A stretch of 64,000 bases of DNA from Mesocentrotus franciscanus. Its lineage: Eukaryota > Echinodermata > Echinoidea > Camarodonta > Strongylocentrotidae. Below are positions 59,172 to 64,000 of this stretch, one piece after another. Below the pieces are notes generated by a model. The model did no database searches. It was not told where the DNA came from and saw only the letters and a list, made by a program, of their open reading frames with translations. Both the position numbers and the translations under genes were made by a program. The DNA lies in assembly GCA_037976565.1 (NCBI GenBank), contig CP137675.1, positions 5,838,364-5,902,363 of the forward strand, read 5' to 3'. The stretch's first letter is position 1. Each line of letters begins with the position of its first letter.

Positions 59172-60690
59172 GGACAATTACCCCCCGAGGACAATCACCC
59201 TCCGAGGGCAATCACCCCCCGGAAAATTACCCCCTTGGACAATTACCCCTTGGACAATTACCCCCGATTATTACCCCCTATTCATTAAAGGTGAGGTTCA
59301 CTGAAAATAAATTCGTTTTATTAAAAGCAGATTTTTTAAATTTTATTTCATTACTTCAAGTATTTAAAAAATTAGAAGAATTTATATTTGTCATGGTTAA
59401 CACAACTTATTTTAATTAAAAGCATTTCATGTGATTTGAAGAAGAAAAAACAAATTATTATTAGGATTTCATTATGATTTGTTAGTTAGGATTTTCTTTT
59501 AAAAATGAATTTATTCATTAAAAACAACCATAAGACGATTTCCAGATGTAGCCCCTCTCCCAGTAAACACTCTGTTCAAATGAAAATAGTTATTTCAGTT
59601 TCCATTCAGAAACAATACCATAATGGCATATACAAGTACTAGTACTTTATTGACACGCAAGATTGAAAAAAAAATACTTTCAGTTCAATTATTTCAAACC
59701 TTGTTTTGACAAGACATACTTAGTATTAATGCAGAAACAAAGCCATCATGTCCTATAAAGGCACTTTATTGACACGCAAGATTAAAAAAAGCTTTCAGTT
59801 CAATTATTTCAAACCTTGTTTTGACAAGACTCACAAACATGTAATTTTATGAATTATATTTACATTACACTCGATTGCAAATGCTTATTTTCAGTTTCAA
59901 TTCATTACAAATAAAGTTTAATTCTGGTCACGTGATTACATTCTGGAAATGTTGTTGTTGTAGTCACATGGTTGCATGGTTATGTAGTACAACCGGTGTG
60001 AGCTTTTTAAAATCGAATAATCTTGAATGGAAGTCACGAGCACTGTACACAGGATTGGGTATATGGGACTACACATACATGTGGCATAAACTTTTGGTCC
60101 AAGTCGTTTAGCTATTTCTTGTCGTATTTCGAAATATGGCTTTCTAGCTATAAACATACAAACACATTGCACCCCTTAGTCGGTAAAATTTCAATTCAAT
60201 TGATAGCAGTAGTTTTCAGTTTCCATTTCTTAACAAAGAATCGATCAAAATATTATTGTCGATATGACATCACTCCATAATTCTTTACAATGATAATACA
60301 TCTTCTGCTTCAATGATTTAGAATCTGATGTCGAAAGAACTTGTGGAAAACAATGGCATACACGTGCATCAGGACAATTATCCCCTGGACAATTATCCCC
60401 TGGACAATCACCCCCGGGAAATTAACCCCCCAAGAACAATAACCCCCCGAAAAATTACCCCCCACCCCCTGAACATTACCCCCTAGGACAATACAACCAC
60501 CCCCCCCCGAAAATTACCCCTGTTTATTAAAAGGGAAGTCTACCCTGAAAATAAGTTGGTTTTAATAGAAGCAGAATTTTTGTCGGGGGGTAATTGTCCT
60601 TGGGGTGGTTGTCCTCGGGGGTAATTGTCCCGCTGGTAATTGGCCGGGGGTGATTGTCCAGGGGGTAATTGTCCTAGAACCTGATAGGAC
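59172..60690. repeat. GGACAATTACCCCC minisatellites in direct and inverted copies
   Basis: Three tracts: 59172-59282 and 60368-60530 with GGACAATTACCCCC on the + strand, and 60583-60676 with the complement GGGGGTAATTGTCC. The first two are each followed by the same TTAAAAGGG..GAAAATAA..TTTTATTAAAAGCAG-type segment, so a block of about 170-200 bp is directly repeated 1.2 kb apart. The second and third tracts could fold on each other around a loop of about 50 bp. Confidence 0.82.
59642..59834 (+). repeat. Tandem duplication, about 118-bp offset
   Basis: TTTATTGACACGCAAGATT and TTTCAGTTCAATTATTTC with CCTTGTTTTGACAAGAC occur twice (from about 59646 and 59765). Confidence 0.85.
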
Positions 60691-61530
60691 ACGTGAGTTT
60701 TCTTATGTTGTACACTTTAAATGTCATGCATTGTTTTGTAAAAGTGCACCCGTTGTATGTTATCATGATTTATCAGAATAATCAAGATATAAACGGATAA
60801 TACAGTTTTAATGTTTAATTTAACTTCAACCCTTGATAAAGTACTATACCTAACTGGAACGCTATCCCTCAACCTAACCTAAAAGCCAATTGCAAGCATT
60901 AGCCTAACCCTAAATTTTTAAAAATAAGATCGAGTTCTGGGAAAGGTAAAACATAATTTATAATTGTATTTATATTTAGTGTGCAAGAGTTTCATAGCAA
61001 AGAAAAATGTCCCCTGTACATATAAAACAAATTAAATGCCCACCGTGTGTATATTAAATGGATTGGTAGATTCCAATGTTATTATTAGATGTGTTGGATT
61101 ATTGTCCCGGTCAAGATGGCTGATTATGACCCGTTGACATGATCAATTTTTACCAATATCCTAGAGTCTGTCACAATCATTATTACCCACGTGCTTGAAA
61201 TTGACCACAGCCTTTGAAATAAAATTAAATCTAACGCAATGGCTGCCGATAAAATCAGTTTCGTTACTGTCTTGAAAGTTAAAAGGACGTGGATAACTGA
61301 TACTCTTACAGATAATTAACATCCTTCTGGCTCTGATCAAACTCAAGTTGAATTGAGTATAGTAATGTAGGACCTAAATTAAAAGGAACAAATACAAGAA
61401 ACATGTCAGATTAAGTTTATTTTAGTGAACATTGACCTTTATTCATGCTCATCTCCAAATACAAAATGGGCGTCACAGTACAACAAAAGAAAGACTAAAG
61501 TTTGAAAACCGACAGAACTTGCGTAGGTTA
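60691..61530. other. Non-coding sequence
   Basis: AT-rich. No gene or repeat recognised. Confidence 0.5.
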
Positions 61531-61815
61531 TACCCCAGTCACACAAAGGCAACCAACACTAGACCGACACCAGATAGATCAAACAATGACATTTCCCCTA
61601 ATGGCAAAAAGTAAATCGGTTTGCAGTCGATGTGGAGTCGGGTGCGGCGGTGCGACTAAGGTTTTACCATAATCGCACCATGGACCATGGTTGTACTTGT
61701 ACCACCAAACCGACTCGATTCTGGACCGACCGCTTCTCCTCCGTTTGAGGGAAAGTCATTTCTTATACGGTCTGTTGTCGGTCTGGTGTCGATATAGTTT
61801 TTCATGACTGGGGCA
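61531..61815. repeat. Foldback-like element with CCCCAGTCA ends and ACCGAC words
   Basis: Left end TACCCCAGTCACACAAAGG, right end CATGACTGGGGCA. The left half repeats ACCGAC, and the right half carries GTCGGTCTGGTGTCG. An ACCATGG palindromic patch lies near 61677-61690. Same family as 49867-50130. Confidence 0.6.
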
Positions 61816-64000
61816 TTTGGCATTTGTCAGACCTTAACAAAGATTGCATTACTATGTTTACACTAAACTAAACATTATTACATTCATTAAGACTCAAATA
61901 GGCTCGATAAACTTTTGGTTTGGGATCGAATTCGTCCCGTCATAGAAAGACACCAACAAGAGTACCCCACTACCCTAAAAGAGAAGGTTGAGTTCTGGGA
62001 AAACTGACTATCTTTACAAAATAAACATAAATATTACTCTCTTGAGTCTCGTGTTACACAATAATTTTCCTTCAATGTTTTCGAATGTTCATGATACTTC
62101 CGGGACTCCTTTGGTTATCATTGCTCATCAAACAAAACAAAAATGAAATAAATTTATTTTGCTAAACTGACGAAGATAAAGCGTTGCATAAATGCATTGT
62201 ACATGTATATATAATGTTTAACGCATGTGCAGACTACATGCTTCCATGATAATATAACAATTATTATCTTATTATTGGTTAGCGATTACCTAAAGTTGGT
62301 CCAGCAATCATGATGTAAACAGAGAGGAACGAATAAATCACCATAAAACAAACGTTCCGGTTTGCAAATTGCCAGCAATTTTATCCATTGTTTTTCTTGT
62401 TACAATCTAAAATTATCGATATATTCAATGTCTAAACGCTAACAAAGAATAACTAAGCATTGAGTAACAATTTTGCTTTATAACGAGAAAGTATGAATTA
62501 AAATGTTATGCTGATTTCTATACATCGCTCATACTTTTGTAAGTGATAAGATTAAATGATCAAAATATACACACAGCAATATAATTATTGACTTGCCAAA
62601 TATATACATGTGATGCACTGATCTCAACTATAACCCCATTAGCTACTGCCAAATCTTAGCGCAACTGAACTCTTGACTTCTACTTGGCATATTGTCCAGA
62701 TACATTTTAATAGTTCACATTAATATTAATATGGTACTGAAAACAATGAATACCATCATAATATATGGTAGTTTTCTTGTACGACTAGAAACAGAATATA
62801 GTGTCGGATACAAGGGTGCATGTACGTGTGTGCGTGTGTGTGTGTGTGTGTGTGTGGAGGAGGGGGGGTGGTTTCAGGCCTCTGCATTTTTTAACTGTTT
62901 TTGCTTCTACTGGGGAAATCCTCCTCCAAAGTTCAAGTGTGTGTTTGGGAGGCTGCCAGGGTGGCGTGGAAAATTTTAAAATACATGTACATACTCCCCC
63001 TCCTACCAAAAAGGATACTGTTTTTCTTCTTTCCTTTATGTATCGTGTAAATGCTGTGAATCATCATTATTGTTTCCGCCATCGGAATCGAGTCGATGGA
63101 CCACTTTCGCAATGTAATCAACTTTAATGCACGGAACTTTGTTAAGTGCCTCATTACAACGTATTTCGTTCACCTGTTTTCGAATAATTGTGTTTCAATA
63201 GTCAGCATGCATACATTACGTGTTGTTAAGTAGGACAAGCCATAATGTTTGTCCCACTGAGCAACATTATATGCAAATCGCATTCTGACTATTGAAAAAC
63301 GGGCAGTTGAATGCCCCAAGATTTATTGGGGCAAAGATCGAAAACCCGTTCAAACGTGACTCTGTTACTTGTTTGTTCTTGGGACGTTGTATTCTTCGCA
63401 TTGTAACAATCTGTCGTATTTTAAGTCAGTATAAACATGGAAGGATTTGCGTATAAGCATACATGTACATGTACTCGGGCCCAAGTTATAAGCGAGCAAT
63501 GGCAAGGGAACAGGCAAATGTGGTCTATACGTTGCACAATAACAAATTTAATGCGCTTCAATTCTTTCTGTGACACACATACACAGTATTGTCACAGTAT
63601 TTGCATACAGATGGTGTATGTAGTTAATGTCAACGTTACCTCATTTTATCATTCTAGGTAATTACAGATACATGGACAGAAATCATAAATCACCCAGTCT
63701 AATGTAGACTTTCAGATAACAATAGTACATATTATAGTACTGCAATTGCTACATAATAATGGCAAGTAACCTTTGAATAAGAAAAAAATAAATTTCTACC
63801 ATAAACTCAACACATATTGATGAATGTTGTAAATTGTGAAAACAACATGATATTTGCACTTGCCTAAATCAATAAGAGCACGAGCGGTATAACAAAAAAA
63901 AACAGGGCCTTTCACGATTCCTGGTTATTTTGCCATTTGCATATACCACTAGGCCTACTACTATTAATCTTCTAAAAATCAACCTTGTTATTAGGTCTAC
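61816..64000. other. Non-coding sequence
   Basis: A (GT)n microsatellite lies at 62827-62856. No gene or further repeat recognised up to the window end. Confidence 0.5.
62827..62856. repeat. (GT)n microsatellite
   Basis: About 15 GT units with one GC interruption. Confidence 0.9.

Overview
This is a gene-poor, repeat-rich stretch of animal genomic DNA. It is AT-rich, with long introns, many microsatellites and dense transposon fossils. The mix of a GnRH-type receptor, a tyrosine-recombinase (Ngaro-like) retroelement, CR1- and L1/Tx1-like non-LTR fragments, TTAA and TA MITEs and tRNA-headed SINEs suggests an invertebrate deuterostome. An echinoderm such as a sea urchin is my best guess. No species can be named from the sequence alone.

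The one convincing host gene is on the + strand at 46.6-56.4 kb. It is a four-exon, seven-transmembrane receptor of the GnRH/corazonin/AKH family. The four exons join in frame to 436 codons, with consensus splice sites and reading phases 0, 1 and 2. Intron 1 (6.7 kb) is full of MITEs and SINEs. A polyadenylation signal lies at 56409.

Layout. 1-12.6 kb: non-coding, with GA tracts, two short tandem duplications, one tRNA-headed SINE and two copies of a TTAA-flanked MITE. 12.675-13.757 kb: a compact element with perfect 134-bp inverted repeats and a 9-bp target duplication, carrying a promoter-like block and the start of a RecQ-like helicase. 14.57-24.37 kb: a satellite-like tandem array broken twice, by a Harbinger-type MITE (TAA duplication) and by a 7.8-kb element with split direct repeats (A1 ... 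B1-A2 ... B2). The latter looks like a defective Ngaro/DIRS-order retrotransposon. Inside it lie the end of an SGNH-hydrolase ORF, a 5'-truncated L1/Tx1-like element and a CR1-like 3' end. 24.4-34.7 kb: small foldback elements, a duplicated dispersed repeat, SINEs and a broken non-LTR reverse transcriptase. 39.4-40.6 kb: three long (ACT)n arrays and a SINE whose head resembles 7SL RNA. 44.66-45.20 kb: a TA-flanked mariner-type MITE. 56.5-64 kb: non-coding, with elements built from short words repeated in both orientations.

Apart from the receptor, coding signal is confined to mobile elements, and every such ORF is truncated or frameshifted. The most useful reading is as a stratigraphy of nested insertions. 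Two structures stand out: the split-direct-repeat element and the helicase-carrying inverted-repeat element.
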